64,000 bases of DNA from Saprospiraceae bacterium (GTDB taxonomy: Bacteria; Bacteroidota; Bacteroidia; Chitinophagales; Saprospiraceae): assembly GCA_041392805.1 (NCBI GenBank), contig JAWKLJ010000001.1, positions 1,178,001 to 1,242,000 on the forward strand, read 5' to 3'. Each line of letters opens with the position of its first letter. Position 1 is the first letter of the stretch. The position numbers and the translations under genes were made by a program. Below the pieces are notes generated by a model. It made no database searches. It was given only the letters and a program-made list of their open reading frames with translations, and was not told the DNA's origin. This document shows, piece by piece, positions 8,341-17,430 of this stretch.

Positions 8341-9570
8341 TTATTTAAGGGTAGTTACAGGCGTAGCATTAGGGACAAAAATCCAAAAATCATAGTTAAA
8401 CACTTCGCTCTTGATTGGTTCCAAGGTTTTTCTTCCAAATTTTTCCCGAATGGGCCGCATATCTATGAGGATCCAATCTTCTCCTTCTATTTTATCTCCC
8501 ATGGCTGCTAGTATTGGTTCTGCAATGCCATCTTTATGGTCAAAGGCTGCAGTACCTTGTAAGCCGGTGTTGCTTTGCCCTTTGATGCCACTAAAGTGAA
8601 TATGCAACGATTCCGTTTCATTCATGGCAGCCAATTCTGAGACCAGGTTTCCGAGGTCAAACATTTGGTAATAGGACAATCCCCGATAGGTATGGGTGGA
8701 ACCAAATTTAAAGATCACCTTTGGAAAAGGGTCCTTCTTTGCAGCAGCCTGGTAGTAAGTCATAAACTGCTTTTTCATCAATCTGGAACGGATCAGGTTA
8801 TTTTGGTAATATTTTCCAGCATACCATGCATCGTATATTTCTTTGGTTTTTATTAGTCCGGTAATAATTTGAGTACTTTCTATTCCTTCTTTTTTTCCAA
8901 AAGCAGCAAAAAGTAGATCAAAGTCTTCTGTCTTGAGCTGCATCAACAGCATTTTAGTAAAGTCTCCGGTTTCCATGACAACTTTGAAACCTTCCTGTCC
9001 ATTTTTAAGATAGGTAGCAGCCAATTTTCTGGCCTCTTCGGTAGGAGCAATCTCTGTCAATCGCTGGAATAAATAACGTGGAGCCGCGGCAAAGACCTGG
9101 TCTACTCCCCAAAATACAGGCCCTTTATCCTCTGCCTGTTGTATTGCCGCTTCTAATAGACTAAAATCTTCCTGATTATTATAAAAAGGAATAGATAACG
9201 GGAATTCGCGATTAAAGGTTTGGAGTGCCGCTAACCCCGATCGTGTCAATGCCTCTAGCTTTTGGGCAATAAAAGGATCTGTTTCTATACAAAAATAATT
9301 GAATCCAAAAGGCTTGGATTCCTTGAAAAGCACCCTTGTGAATTGGCCTACTTCAACAATTCCATGCTGCTCGCCAACCAAAAGGAATTGCTTCCCTTTC
9401 ATCGCTTCTCGCAACACTGGCGCAGCATCCCCTGCGAATTCATTTCCTTGTAGATACAATTGATAACTATGTTTCCTCAATGCTTCAATTAACAAAGTAT
9501 CTTGAGCAGAGAGCATTGCCTCTTTTGATAGGAGGAGTAACCATAAAAACAACAAATAGCGAAATTTCAT
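8341..9570 (-). CDS. Secreted erythromycin-esterase/Tiki-superfamily-like protein
   Basis: The 409-residue protein begins with a signal peptide (hydrophobic 5-18, likely cleavage near SAQD). The motif QFLLVGEQHGIVEVGQF (about 57-73) and FCIETDPFIAQKLEAL resemble the EreA/ChaN/Tiki metallo-hydrolase-like superfamily, in which a GE.H motif forms part of the active site. The C-terminal part holds KVIFKFGSTHTYRGL, supplying a second His. It is first in an operon with a membrane kinase and LytTR regulator, so it may process or report the signal they sense. That is inference; macrolide esterase activity is not implied. Confidence 0.65.
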   Translation of the reverse strand: MKFRYLLFLWLLLLSKEAMLSAQDTLLIEALRKHSYQLYLQGNEFAGDAAPVLREAMKGKQFLLVGEQHGIVEVGQFTRVLFKESKPFGFNYFCIETDPFIAQKLEALTRSGLAALQTFNREFPLSIPFYNNQEDFSLLEAAIQQAEDKGPVFWGVDQVFAAAPRYLFQRLTEIAPTEEARKLAATYLKNGQEGFKVVMETGDFTKMLLMQLKTEDFDLLFAAFGKKEGIESTQIITGLIKTKEIYDAWYAGKYYQNNLIRSRLMKKQFMTYYQAAAKKDPFPKVIFKFGSTHTYRGLSYYQMFDLGNLVSELAAMNETESLHIHFSGIKGQSNTGLQGTAAFDHKDGIAEPILAAMGDKIEGEDWILIDMRPIREKFGRKTLEPIKSEVFNYDFWIFVPNATPVTTLK

Positions 9571-9689
9571 TGGAAATACAATTTTTATATACCTCCAATA
9601 TTAATGGGACTTTGCACAAAATCAAAAATTAGATAAGTGAATTGGTCTTTTTAATGTCCCAAATAGTCTAATTTTGGTTTAAACCCAGG

Positions 9690-10448
9690 CTAGCGATCCA
9701 CTTCGGCTAGTATCTTCTTCGCATTATCGTTATTGGGATTGAGTAAAAGTGATTGTTTGTAATGCTTTATCGCCTCCGCTTTATTTCCTGCATTTAAGTG
9801 AGCCTCTGCTAAACTATCGTACGCATTGGCTGATTTGGGATGTTGCGCAACATTAAAATCAAAAACCACAATAGCTTCTTTGAAGGATTTCTTGCTCAAA
9901 AACATATACCCCACCTTATTAATCTCCCATTCTCCTAGATAAACCGTTTTGCTTTTGGGTTCAACCAATTCCTGGAATTTTTTGAAGGCGGCATCTGTTC
10001 CTTCTTTGATCAAGATATTCCTAATAATCTTTGAAATATCTGGGAGTGGCGGCAAAATTTTAAGCAACTCTACTTCCCAAATGATGTAATCACCTGGCAA
10101 ATTTGGTGGCGCATTTCCTTTTGCCATGTCCTGGAAATGATTCATCGGAATTTGAAAGCGATACTTTCCACCAAGGGCCATTATTTTGCAAGCATCTTGC
10201 ATTTGCTTGGACAGATCCCCGACGACTTGGTAATCAGGTATCCCAACGTCATAAGTAGAGATCAAAATATGACCATTTGCATCAATCAACTGATTGTGGT
10301 TCTCCATTGCCTGGTCAACACCCAAAATAGAAGATTTCCCTTTTTTTAATACTTCAAAGGGCCAACCACTATCGGTTACTTGGGTTTCTTGAGTATAGGC
10401 AATCAAACTCATGCACAGCATGAATAACAATGGGGGGAATCGTCTCAT
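9690..10448 (-). CDS. Exported FKBP-like domain protein with TPR repeats
   Basis: A 252-residue protein with a signal peptide (1-19, ending AYTQE). Residues about 55-140 read as an FKBP-type prolyl isomerase fold: GHILISTYDVG, a MALGGKYRFQIPMN stretch and the final strand PGDYIIWEVELLKI. FKBP catalytic aromatic residues are poorly conserved, so it may bind without catalysing. Residues about 170-250 hold two TPR units (NKVGYMFLSKKSFKEAIVVF; YDSLAEAHLNAGNKAEAIKHY). It probably works as a periplasmic folding or scaffolding factor. It is monocistronic. Confidence 0.75.
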   Translation of the reverse strand: MRRFPPLLFMLCMSLIAYTQETQVTDSGWPFEVLKKGKSSILGVDQAMENHNQLIDANGHILISTYDVGIPDYQVVGDLSKQMQDACKIMALGGKYRFQIPMNHFQDMAKGNAPPNLPGDYIIWEVELLKILPPLPDISKIIRNILIKEGTDAAFKKFQELVEPKSKTVYLGEWEINKVGYMFLSKKSFKEAIVVFDFNVAQHPKSANAYDSLAEAHLNAGNKAEAIKHYKQSLLLNPNNDNAKKILAEVDR

Positions 10449-10990
10449 GTCTTAGTGTATTTAGTGATTAATTCTGGCTTAGTGCCTCTTTGTGCAGACC
10501 TCAATTGCCTGCACAAACAGGTGCTTATTTATTTGCGGGATTATAATCTTGGGATACGTGGATACAATTGTAATCTATACTATGTTAACTACTACTTAAA
10601 AAAGTCTAAAGTTTAGGTAAGAATTTGCTGTAACCAAGGCTTTGTGGTTCCCTGACAATTTTTTCTTTCATACAATCCAAGACAAAGGGCACCACTTGCT
10701 TTCCTTTCTTTAGGCCTTATAATTGAATTGTCTACAAAATTGTCAGAGAAAGCGTTTTGTTTTAAAACTCAAACTTATAAAAAATTTATAATTTATTCTT
10801 TATCTCTTTCTATACGCATAACGTTAAAATATAAAAAAATACACTTAATCAACTAAAAATCAACAATATATGTTTAATAATTTTATTCACTTCTTTAGTA
10901 TATTACTTGCCAAAATAATACAAGGGCATCACTCCAACGGAGGACACCCTTGCATATCGTCGAAAAACTACCAGCTTTTTGGGGACTACC
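10449..10990. other. 542-bp intergenic region with hairpins, no gene
   Basis: AT-rich spacer between two minus-strand genes. TTTGTGCAG (10489-10497) and CTGCACAAA (10509-10517) form a 9-bp hairpin upstream of the FKBP-TPR gene. CTGACAATTTT (near 10650) and AAAATTGTCAG (near 10735) form 11-bp arms about 75 bp apart. No convincing open frame or RNA gene was found. Confidence 0.5.
10921..10952 (-). terminator. Putative terminator of the orphan gene at 10991
   Basis: CAAGGG (10921-10926) pairs with CCCTTG (10947-10952), with an inner CTCC/GGAG stem. On the minus strand it is followed by TATTATTTT. It begins about 40 bases after the stop codon of the upstream minus-strand gene. The U-tract is imperfect. 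Confidence 0.35.
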
Positions 10991-11485
10991 CTATTTTGGG
11001 GGAACGGGGGGATAGGCCCTATACATTTTTTTTAAATGGTTTAATTCTCGGTTCGTATTGATATTTGAAAGGCCCGCGTGAAAGGCTTTTTCAAATAAAT
11101 CAGCTGCTACTATTTCATCCGTTAAAGCATAAAAGAGGCCTGTTGGTTGTTGGCTTGTTATAATTCGTACCCCTAAAAAAGGAGCTTCGTGGAAATTCAC
11201 ATTCCGCAATCGCCTAGTCAACTTCCTTTTAAGGCTATCAAACTCAAAAGTGCGCTCCTCAAAATGAAAGCTGCTGTTTGCTTTGGAGCGATATTTAAGA
11301 ATGCCATCTCCTTCTGCATAAACATCCAATGACCAACCATTAAGGGTTGAAATACTGATTACCAAAGTATCATTTATATCCGAGGAACGTATAAAATGTT
11401 CTGTGCGCGTGTTGGTTTCACATCTATTCCATATCAAGATAAACATAGCAAGTAGGCCAATTGATAATGGATGTATTTTTTTCAC
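10991..11485 (-). CDS. Hypothetical membrane-anchored or exported protein
   Basis: I do not recognise this family. The frame extends to an ATG at 11554, but the internal GTG at 11485 gives a far better N-terminus: MKKIHPLSIGLLAMFILIWNRC, a short basic stretch, a hydrophobic core and then Cys. The Cys lacks a good lipobox (WNR before it), so lipoprotein status is uncertain. The 164-residue product is otherwise polar, with beta-rich central segments (SLDVYAEGDGILKYRSK) and an amphipathic C-terminus. It is flanked by non-coding DNA on both sides, with no operon partner. Confidence 0.5.
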   Translation of the reverse strand: MKKIHPLSIGLLAMFILIWNRCETNTRTEHFIRSSDINDTLVISISTLNGWSLDVYAEGDGILKYRSKANSSFHFEERTFEFDSLKRKLTRRLRNVNFHEAPFLGVRIITSQQPTGLFYALTDEIVAADLFEKAFHAGLSNINTNRELNHLKKMYRAYPPVPPK

Positions 11486-11634
11486 AGCTAACCGTTTTTT
11501 TAGGTTTGATCCTGGTATTTGATCTTCCCCCCTCCTTCGTCTTGCCGTTTTCATTCAAATACATCAGCAGTTCTTCTCTGTACATGAAGAAAAGAAGATG
11601 TTTATGCTATTCTAGCCTTTTCAGTGCTTGCCTA

Positions 11635-11797
11635 AGAGCATGTTTGGAGGTCGCTTTTGGAGATAAAAAGCGTCAATTTTTTGATGAGACAAGGCGCTTT
11701 TTGAAGTGCATACCCTTAGGTACGGACGAAAAAAGCAACGAAGTATCAGCGAAAAAGAGATGGTTTTTAGCCCAAAGGGTGACCTCAAACATGCTCT
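11635..11797. mobile_element. 163-bp MITE-like element, copy 1
   Basis: The ends are inverted: AGAGCATGTTTGGAGGTC at 11635-11652 against GACCTCAAACATGCTCT at 11781-11797. The whole element matches the reverse complement of 35397-35560 along its length, including internal blocks GAAGTGCATACCCTT and AACGAAGTATCAGCGAAAA, with scattered substitutions and small indels. It carries no plausible gene; open frames on either strand are fortuitous. Two copies with terminal inverted repeats fit a non-autonomous transposable element or a dispersed structured repeat. A target-site duplication is not certain. The rest of the gap (11486-12046) is AT-rich with no gene. Confidence 0.8.
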
Positions 11798-12019
11798 AAA
11801 AGTCACGTTAAGGATTTTTTGTGATCAAATTCCTTTTGCATTTAAACAAACACTTGCTAAATAATCATTGTTAGAAAACTACGGCTTGAGCAAAACTTTA
11901 ATACCAGAAAAATGGTTTGTGATTAAAACAAAACATAAACGCAAATAAATAGATGCAGCATTGTTTTACTTTGGTGTGAAGAAAGCTTTTATTTGCATTC
12001 CAGTGAAAAGCATTTGGTA

Positions 12020-12027
12020 TAAATTTG
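12020..12027 (+). promoter_or_regulatory. Bacteroidota -7 box before the M16 peptidase
   Basis: TAAATTTG matches TAnnTTTG and lies 20 bases before the GTG start. A TTTG at 11992-11995 is the nearest candidate -33 element, though its 24-bp gap is longer than usual. Confidence 0.4.
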
Positions 12028-12046
12028 TAGCATTAAAAAGTATTAA

Positions 12047-13285
12047 GTGATAGCATTTTCGAGGTTTGAGTTGAAAAACGGGTTACGGGTAGTGGTACAC
12101 AAAGATGAAAGTACCCCAATGGTGGCTTTAAATGTGCTGTACAATGTGGGTTCGAGGGATGAATCTCCTGAAAAGACCGGGTTTGCCCACTTGTTTGAGC
12201 ATTTGATGTTTGGAGGATCTGTCAATATCCCTGATTTTGATGATCCTATACAATTGGCCGGTGGTGAGAATAATGCCTTTACCAATACGGATATTACCAA
12301 TTTCTATGAACTGCTGCCTACCGAAAATATAGAAACGGCCTTTTGGTTGGAATCTGACCGCATGCTTGGTCTGAATTTTGATGAAAAGGTCTTGGATGTG
12401 CAAAGGAAAGTGGTGGTGGAGGAATTTAAAGAAACGTGCCTCAATCAGCCCTATGGCGATGCCTGGCACCATCTCTCCGACCTTGCCTATAAGGTACATC
12501 CATACCAATGGCCCACCATCGGAAAGGTACCCAAACACGTAGAGGATGCAACCATTGAGGATGTCAAATCCTTTTTCTACAACTATTATCGCCCGAATAA
12601 TGCTATTTTGGTCGTCTGTGGCAATATCAGCGAGGAAAAAGTTAAAACCTTGGCGGAAAAGTGGTTTGGAGATATTCCTGCTGGCGTCATTCCACCCAGG
12701 AATTTGCCTGAAGAACCGCCTCAAAAGAAATTGCAACGAAGGCTGAACAAGGCAAAAGTACCTAATGATGCGCTTTACCTGGCCTTTCATAGCCCATCCC
12801 GGATGCATCCTGCTTTTTACCCGACAGATTTATTGACCGATATTCTGTGTAATGGCTCTTCTTCTCGCCTTTATCGAAGATTATTGAAAGAACAACAGCT
12901 TTTTACTCAAATTGATTGTTATTTAACGGGAAGCATCGATCCGGGTTTGTTGATTATTGAAGCCCACCCCGCCAAGGGTGTTTCGCGAGCACAAGCTAAA
13001 GCGGCCATCTGGCGGGAATTAGAAGACATCAAAAACAATTTGATTCCCGAAAGAGAGCTGCAAAAAATTAAAAACAGGGTGGAGAGCACCTTGGCCTTTT
13101 CGGAATTAAACGTATTGAATAAAGCAATTAACATTGCTTTCTTTGAATTATTGGGCGATGCCGATATTATCAATAAAGAGGTGGATTACTACCGAGCCAT
13201 CACCGCAACAGAACTCCAGCAAATAGCTAATCAAATGTTAACTAAAGAAAATTGCTCTGAGCTTTATTACAAGGCGCAGGCATAG
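12047..13285 (+). CDS. M16-family zinc metallopeptidase
   Basis: A 412-residue, single-unit pitrilysin/processing-peptidase-like protein. The inverted zinc motif HLFEH is at residues 48-52, with a downstream acidic block VVVEEFKE (122-129) expected to supply the third ligand. The central FYRPNNAILVV-like segment (YNYYRPNNAILVVCGN) and the C-terminal half (NDALYLAFHSP onward) match the inactive second M16 domain. No signal peptide is seen, so cytoplasmic location is likely. The GTG start gives a natural N-terminus (ISRFELKNGL style); the next Met is too deep. Bacteroidota often carry two adjacent M16 genes, one inactive, but here the gene stands alone. Confidence 0.92.
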   Translation: MIAFSRFELKNGLRVVVHKDESTPMVALNVLYNVGSRDESPEKTGFAHLFEHLMFGGSVNIPDFDDPIQLAGGENNAFTNTDITNFYELLPTENIETAFWLESDRMLGLNFDEKVLDVQRKVVVEEFKETCLNQPYGDAWHHLSDLAYKVHPYQWPTIGKVPKHVEDATIEDVKSFFYNYYRPNNAILVVCGNISEEKVKTLAEKWFGDIPAGVIPPRNLPEEPPQKKLQRRLNKAKVPNDALYLAFHSPSRMHPAFYPTDLLTDILCNGSSSRLYRRLLKEQQLFTQIDCYLTGSIDPGLLIIEAHPAKGVSRAQAKAAIWRELEDIKNNLIPERELQKIKNRVESTLAFSELNVLNKAINIAFFELLGDADIINKEVDYYRAITATELQQIANQMLTKENCSELYYKAQA

Positions 13286-13352
13286 GGGAAGCTACCAGGC
13301 GAAGGTTGGTTTTCTCTGCTATTCAATTATTTTTCACACAGCACCCTCATTC

Positions 13353-14726
13353 CTAAGGCTTGGGAAACAGTTCTTCCAATTTCCGTTGCAAGGCTTCGCC
13401 TCGGAGCCCCCTGGCCAGGATTTTGCCCTCTCTATCCAGCAAAATGGTATGTGGAATAGAAGAAACGCCAAAAGCTTGTGCAACGGCATTTGCCCATCCT
13501 TGAAGGTCGCTCACATGTTGCCAGCCTAAGCCGTCTTTTTCGATGGCTTGCAACCAGGCGTCTTTGGTTTTATCCAGGCTTACCCCTAAAATTTCGAATC
13601 CATCTTCTTTGTACTTATTATAGAGTGATACCACATGAGGATTTTCTCTTCGGCATGGTCCACACCAGCTGGCCCAAAAATCTACTAATACTACTTTTCC
13701 TCTAAAGTCATAGAGGCTAAGATCAGCCCCCTCTGGCGTTTGCTGGGTGAAATTAGGTGCCTCTCCGCCGACCATTAGCTGCTTTGATCTTTGGATTTCT
13801 TTGGCCAATGCATTGGTGGTCTCAGGGTCAATATCTTTGAAATTTTCGATAAACAAATCGGCAAAATACGAATAATTGGGGTGGGTCTTTTTCTTTAACT
13901 CCGTCAACACGCCGCCGAAGGCCAGCTTTTGGGCACTTGAGCTCTTGGGCCATTTTTCCAATTCTTTTTGAATCATCTGCTGGTGTTCTTCTGCAGGAAT
14001 GCCCAGACTACTCAGGGTTGTTGCATAGACTTTAAAGCCTTCATACACCCAAGGTAGGTTATTGTAGGCAGGGTTTTTCCAATCGACGTAATGAAAATAA
14101 CGCTCAGAGAAGTAAAGGATCTCGTGATTAAAGTCTTTGCCATAGTTTTGATAACTCAAATAGGTATTCAAAGCGACAATGCTGCCCAAATAAGGATTGG
14201 CTTTATTTAGGGAATCCAGGTAAGCCAGTTTGGCCTGATCCAGCTCAGCGAGTTGTTGGGTAATGACCTGGATCTGCGCTTCATCTTTGCTAGAAATGGC
14301 CCGTCGAAACCGGGTCAGGTATTTGCTGGTCTCATTTTTAAAATCATTGATCTTAGCCCTCACTGCCAAATAGCCCTTGTTCATAGGCGAACCATTGGCA
14401 CTAGCATTGCGCAGGTTGCGGCACTCTCCTATGACTTCAACGCCATCCTCCTTGCCAAGAATAATGGGAAGGGTAGATTTATCATTGGGCCCTATGTGGT
14501 AAAAATCAGATTGCCCGGTAGCCAGGGTAAAGGTAAAAAGATCGTCTTTTCGGGTAGTGGATTTTACCTGATTGAACTTGAACCCATCGAATTGGTAGAG
14601 GTTCATGGTTGAGCCGCAATCGTCAATCTTTATATTTACATTTACCCTTTGTTGGGCCAAAAGCCCCGTGGAGGAGGTAAAAATGATAAGAAGCGTCAAG
14701 ATAGTATATCCTTTCATTCGCTGCAT
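13353..14726 (-). CDS. TlpA-like exported thiol-disulfide oxidoreductase (DUF4369 + thioredoxin)
   Basis: The 457-residue protein has a signal peptide (about 1-25, ending LLAQQ), an N-terminal beta-rich DUF4369-type domain (30-130), a helical linker (about 140-310), and a C-terminal AhpC/TSA-thioredoxin domain. The redox motif WCGPC sits near residue 355 within VVLVDFWASWCGPC, and the cis-Pro segment is SSIPHTILLD. Such proteins reduce or shuffle disulfides in the periplasm; the client is unknown. The 5' leader contains a remarkable long hairpin (14743-14849) just upstream of the start. Confidence 0.9.
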   Translation of the reverse strand: MQRMKGYTILTLLIIFTSSTGLLAQQRVNVNIKIDDCGSTMNLYQFDGFKFNQVKSTTRKDDLFTFTLATGQSDFYHIGPNDKSTLPIILGKEDGVEVIGECRNLRNASANGSPMNKGYLAVRAKINDFKNETSKYLTRFRRAISSKDEAQIQVITQQLAELDQAKLAYLDSLNKANPYLGSIVALNTYLSYQNYGKDFNHEILYFSERYFHYVDWKNPAYNNLPWVYEGFKVYATTLSSLGIPAEEHQQMIQKELEKWPKSSSAQKLAFGGVLTELKKKTHPNYSYFADLFIENFKDIDPETTNALAKEIQRSKQLMVGGEAPNFTQQTPEGADLSLYDFRGKVVLVDFWASWCGPCRRENPHVVSLYNKYKEDGFEILGVSLDKTKDAWLQAIEKDGLGWQHVSDLQGWANAVAQAFGVSSIPHTILLDREGKILARGLRGEALQRKLEELFPKP

Positions 14727-14742
14727 TAGCTTTTTTTTTTAG

Positions 14743-14849
14743 TTCTTTGACAAATCTCGTGATCTAAACGCAATCATAAAAAGAAAGCAAAAACAACCAA
14801 ACGAAGTGTTGCATTCTTTTTATGATTACCCACGAGATTTGTCAAAGAA
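14743..14849. repeat. Two-part 107-bp hairpin upstream of the TlpA-like gene
   Basis: Outer arms TTCTTTGACAAATCTCGTG (14743-14761) and the exact reverse complement at 14831-14849 (19 bp). Inner arms AATCATAAAAAGAA (14772-14785) and TTCTTTTTATGATT (14814-14827), 14 bp. The outer arms begin 17 bases before the TlpA-like ATG, so the transcript leader would fold into this structure if transcription starts upstream of it. Alternatively it is a small inverted-repeat insertion. Bases 14850-15071 hold no gene. Confidence 0.8.
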
Positions 14850-15071
14850 GGTTTTTTTTCAAAATTAGTGGTAATTGTACAGAAATAAAAATTTTGCGTT
14901 CTTCTATCCTATTGTTTAACTTATCGAATATCTTAGGGCGACTAGTCGAACAAGTCTTGTATCTTGTCAACAAAAGCGTACATTAGATAGTTTTACATGA
15001 TAAAGGTCTTTTTAATTGGTTCTCCGGCCATTTTTTTGTTCTAGGGGTCAGAGAAGGTTTAATTTTAAAAT

Positions 15072-15563
15072 ATGAGTGATTTTCGCAAACAGTTCAATAT
15101 AAAAAGTAATCCTTTCAATTCTGTTACCAGTGTAATCATGATGGTGCTGCTGTTTGTGGCGCTATTTTATATTGCAAGGTTTATTTTCCGATTGCTTTGG
15201 CTCGTTGCGCCTATTCTGCTGGTCGCTGCGATCATTGTCGACTACAAGACGGTATTGGGGTATGTCAAATGGATAGGGAGCTTGCTGCAAAAGAACCCGA
15301 TGGCGGGTGTGGTGGCGATTTTGCTCTCGGCCTTAGGTTTTCCTTTGGTATCCGGTTTTTTACTGATGAAAGGACTTTTTAAGAAAAAAGTCAAAGAAGC
15401 GACCCAGGCCAGAGAAGCGGCCATACGAGGCGAATTTGTGGAGTATGAAGAAATTGTTGATGACGATGCCTTAGAATTGCCTCCTTTAGAAGTCAAAAAA
15501 GTACAACAAAAACAAAGGCCTTCGAAAAGCGACAGTGAATATGATCAGTTTTTTGATCAGTAG
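15072..15563 (+). CDS. Hypothetical membrane protein upstream of glycosyltransferase
   Basis: A 163-residue protein with three hydrophobic segments (about 20-40, 42-58, 78-102) followed by a basic then acidic polar tail (EFVEYEEIVDDDALELPPLE) that is probably cytoplasmic. No catalytic motif is visible. It overlaps the glycosyltransferase gene by 23 bases, so translation is likely coupled and the proteins may act together at the membrane. Function unknown. Confidence 0.8.
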   Translation: MSDFRKQFNIKSNPFNSVTSVIMMVLLFVALFYIARFIFRLLWLVAPILLVAAIIVDYKTVLGYVKWIGSLLQKNPMAGVVAILLSALGFPLVSGFLLMKGLFKKKVKEATQAREAAIRGEFVEYEEIVDDDALELPPLEVKKVQQKQRPSKSDSEYDQFFDQ

Positions 15564-16689
15564 CCTTGCACTATTATTAGTTATCGGCTATTATTTACTG
15601 ATCCATTGGTTGTTATATCATTGGCAACAAATCCGGGAATGGGAATTTCCGAGTTCTACAAAGATAACCACGAGTGTCTCTATTCTAATTCCAGCACGTA
15701 ATGAGGCGGCTAATATCACAGCCTGCATTGATAGCCTTCTTGCCCAGGATTTTCCATCCAAGCTGATGGAGATCATTGTTATCGACGATCATTCTGATGA
15801 TGCTACTCCTGTCTTGGTACAAGCCTACGCCTCCCCGCTGGTTCGATTAATAAAATTGGCAGATTGGGCGGTAGCCGATACGATGGCTTTCAAGAAAGCG
15901 GCCATTCAAGCGGGTGTTCAGGTGGCGAAAGGCGAATTGATCCTCACCACTGATGCCGACTGTGTGGTTCCCCAGAAGTGGCTGCGGTACATGACGAGTT
16001 ATTTTGAAGGGAATGATGTTAAATGTATTGTGGGGCCAGTTGCTTTCCATGAAGAAAAGACTCATTTGGAGCGTTTTCAGTCGTTGGACTTTCTGGGGAT
16101 GATGCTCATCACTGGCGCCGGGATTCAATCGAAAATCCTACACATGGGGAATGGCGCAAACCTGGCATATCCTCGGGCCGTTTTTCAGGCAGTGAATGGC
16201 TTTGACGGGGTCATGGACCGAGCGTCTGGCGACGATATGTTTCTTTTACAAAAAATAATAGCAAAATACCCTGGAAAGATGGGTTTTCTAAAACAAAGGG
16301 AGGCGACGATCCTGACTAAAGCCAAACCTGATTTGTCTGCTTTTATCCAACAAAGGATTAGATGGGGGACTAAAAATACAAGCTATGGTGAAAGGACGAT
16401 CACCTTAGTGGCTGGTCTTGTCTTTTTGACTTGCTGGAGCCTCCTCCTAAGTGGGTTGGCTATTTTATGGGGCGGATGGATCGCTCTGCTTTTTTGCCTG
16501 CTTCTGTGGGGTATTAAATCCTTGGCTGATTATCATTTACTCACCAATGCAACTGCTTTTTTTCATCGAAAAGATTTGCGGCGCTTTTTTTGGATGGGAC
16601 AGATCGGGCATGTTTTTTATATTGCTTTTATTGGCCTGGCTGCTTTGGTGGTGAAACGGTATGTGTGGAAAGGGAGGAGGGTTGAGTAA
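15541..16689 (+). CDS. Family 2 glycosyltransferase, membrane-bound
   Basis: The ATG at 15541 is preferred to a GTG six bases earlier. The 382-residue protein has one N-terminal transmembrane helix, then a GT-A catalytic domain: VSILIPARNEAANI with VIDDHSDDATPVL for nucleotide-sugar binding, TTDADC as the DxD-like motif, SGDDMFL, and the QQRIRWGTKN segment (QxxRW-type). Three C-terminal helices follow. This layout is typical of processive or lipid-linked GT2 enzymes. Donor and acceptor cannot be inferred. It overlaps the membrane-protein gene upstream. Confidence 0.9.
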   Translation: MISFLISSLALLLVIGYYLLIHWLLYHWQQIREWEFPSSTKITTSVSILIPARNEAANITACIDSLLAQDFPSKLMEIIVIDDHSDDATPVLVQAYASPLVRLIKLADWAVADTMAFKKAAIQAGVQVAKGELILTTDADCVVPQKWLRYMTSYFEGNDVKCIVGPVAFHEEKTHLERFQSLDFLGMMLITGAGIQSKILHMGNGANLAYPRAVFQAVNGFDGVMDRASGDDMFLLQKIIAKYPGKMGFLKQREATILTKAKPDLSAFIQQRIRWGTKNTSYGERTITLVAGLVFLTCWSLLLSGLAILWGGWIALLFCLLLWGIKSLADYHLLTNATAFFHRKDLRRFFWMGQIGHVFYIAFIGLAALVVKRYVWKGRRVE

Positions 16690-16800
16690 AAGTACCGAGC
16701 TGGAGCTCGGTACCAGTGCTAGTATAGTTGGGGTACCGAGCTGGAGCTCGGTACCAGCGGCAATGGAGCGCTCGGTACCAGCGGCCAAACGGTTTTTTGA
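16690..16800. repeat. Palindrome pair, GTACCGAGCT type, after the glycosyltransferase stop
   Basis: Two copies (16692-16713 and 16733-16754) of arms GTACCGAGCT and AGCTCGGTAC around GG, each followed by CAGYG, then a partial copy CGCTCGGTACCAGCGGC. They begin 2 bases after the stop codon, suggesting a 3'-end processing or termination role, or a dispersed repeat family. Confidence 0.75.
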
Positions 16801-16875
16801 AAAAAAAATGAAAATGGGGGTGATATTTTGCGATTTTTGATCACTTAGGAATGAGGCACAAATAAACAAGCTATT

Positions 16876-17430
16876 ATGGAATCAAAAACAATGACTATAA
16901 AGGAAAAATTGCAGGCGAATAGGGAGGCTGCATTTCGCGAACTATATGAGGCCGCATTTCCTGTAGTGGCAAGGTTTATTGCAAACAAAGGGGGAGATCT
17001 TTCGATTGCAAAAGATATTTTTCAAGATGCGATGGTGCTGTATTTTGAAAAAATCGTTGCAGATCGACTGAGCATTCAACATTCGCCCAAGGCTTACCTC
17101 CTGGGGATTGCTAAAAACCTATGGCACCAACATTGTAAGCATCATCGGCCAGGTTTGGCGCTGGGTGAAATTGACGAGCCTTCCGCTGACATGAACACTT
17201 ACGAGGAAACAACAGCACAGCATAAGGGCATTTTGGATTATCTAATGGTGGCGGGACGTAAATGCCTCGATCTCTTGCAGGCTTTTTATTACTTCAAAAC
17301 ACCCATGAAGGAAATTGCTGAGGAATTTGGATATCGATCAGAGCGCTCCGCGACGGTGCAAAAATACAAATGCCTGGAAAAAGTCAGGAGCGAAGTAAAA
17401 AACAGTAGTCATGCGGAAATCATTGCGTGA
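16876..17430 (+). CDS. ECF-type RNA polymerase sigma factor
   Basis: The 184-residue protein has sigma region 2 (about 18-80: FRELYEAAFPVVARFI, DIFQDAMVLYFEKI) and a C-terminal region 4 (about 125-175: FYYFKTPMKEIAEEFGYRSERSATVQKYKCLEKVR) with the helix-turn-helix. No region 3 is present, as in ECF sigma factors. It overlaps the next small gene by 20 bases, a position where anti-sigma factors usually lie. The regulon cannot be read. Confidence 0.87.
   Translation: MESKTMTIKEKLQANREAAFRELYEAAFPVVARFIANKGGDLSIAKDIFQDAMVLYFEKIVADRLSIQHSPKAYLLGIAKNLWHQHCKHHRPGLALGEIDEPSADMNTYEETTAQHKGILDYLMVAGRKCLDLLQAFYYFKTPMKEIAEEFGYRSERSATVQKYKCLEKVRSEVKNSSHAEIIA

Noticed and set aside
11461..11806. Open frames on both strands over the 163-bp element
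   Set aside because: The same DNA recurs at 35.4 kb with indels that break the frame, so it is a repeat and not a gene.
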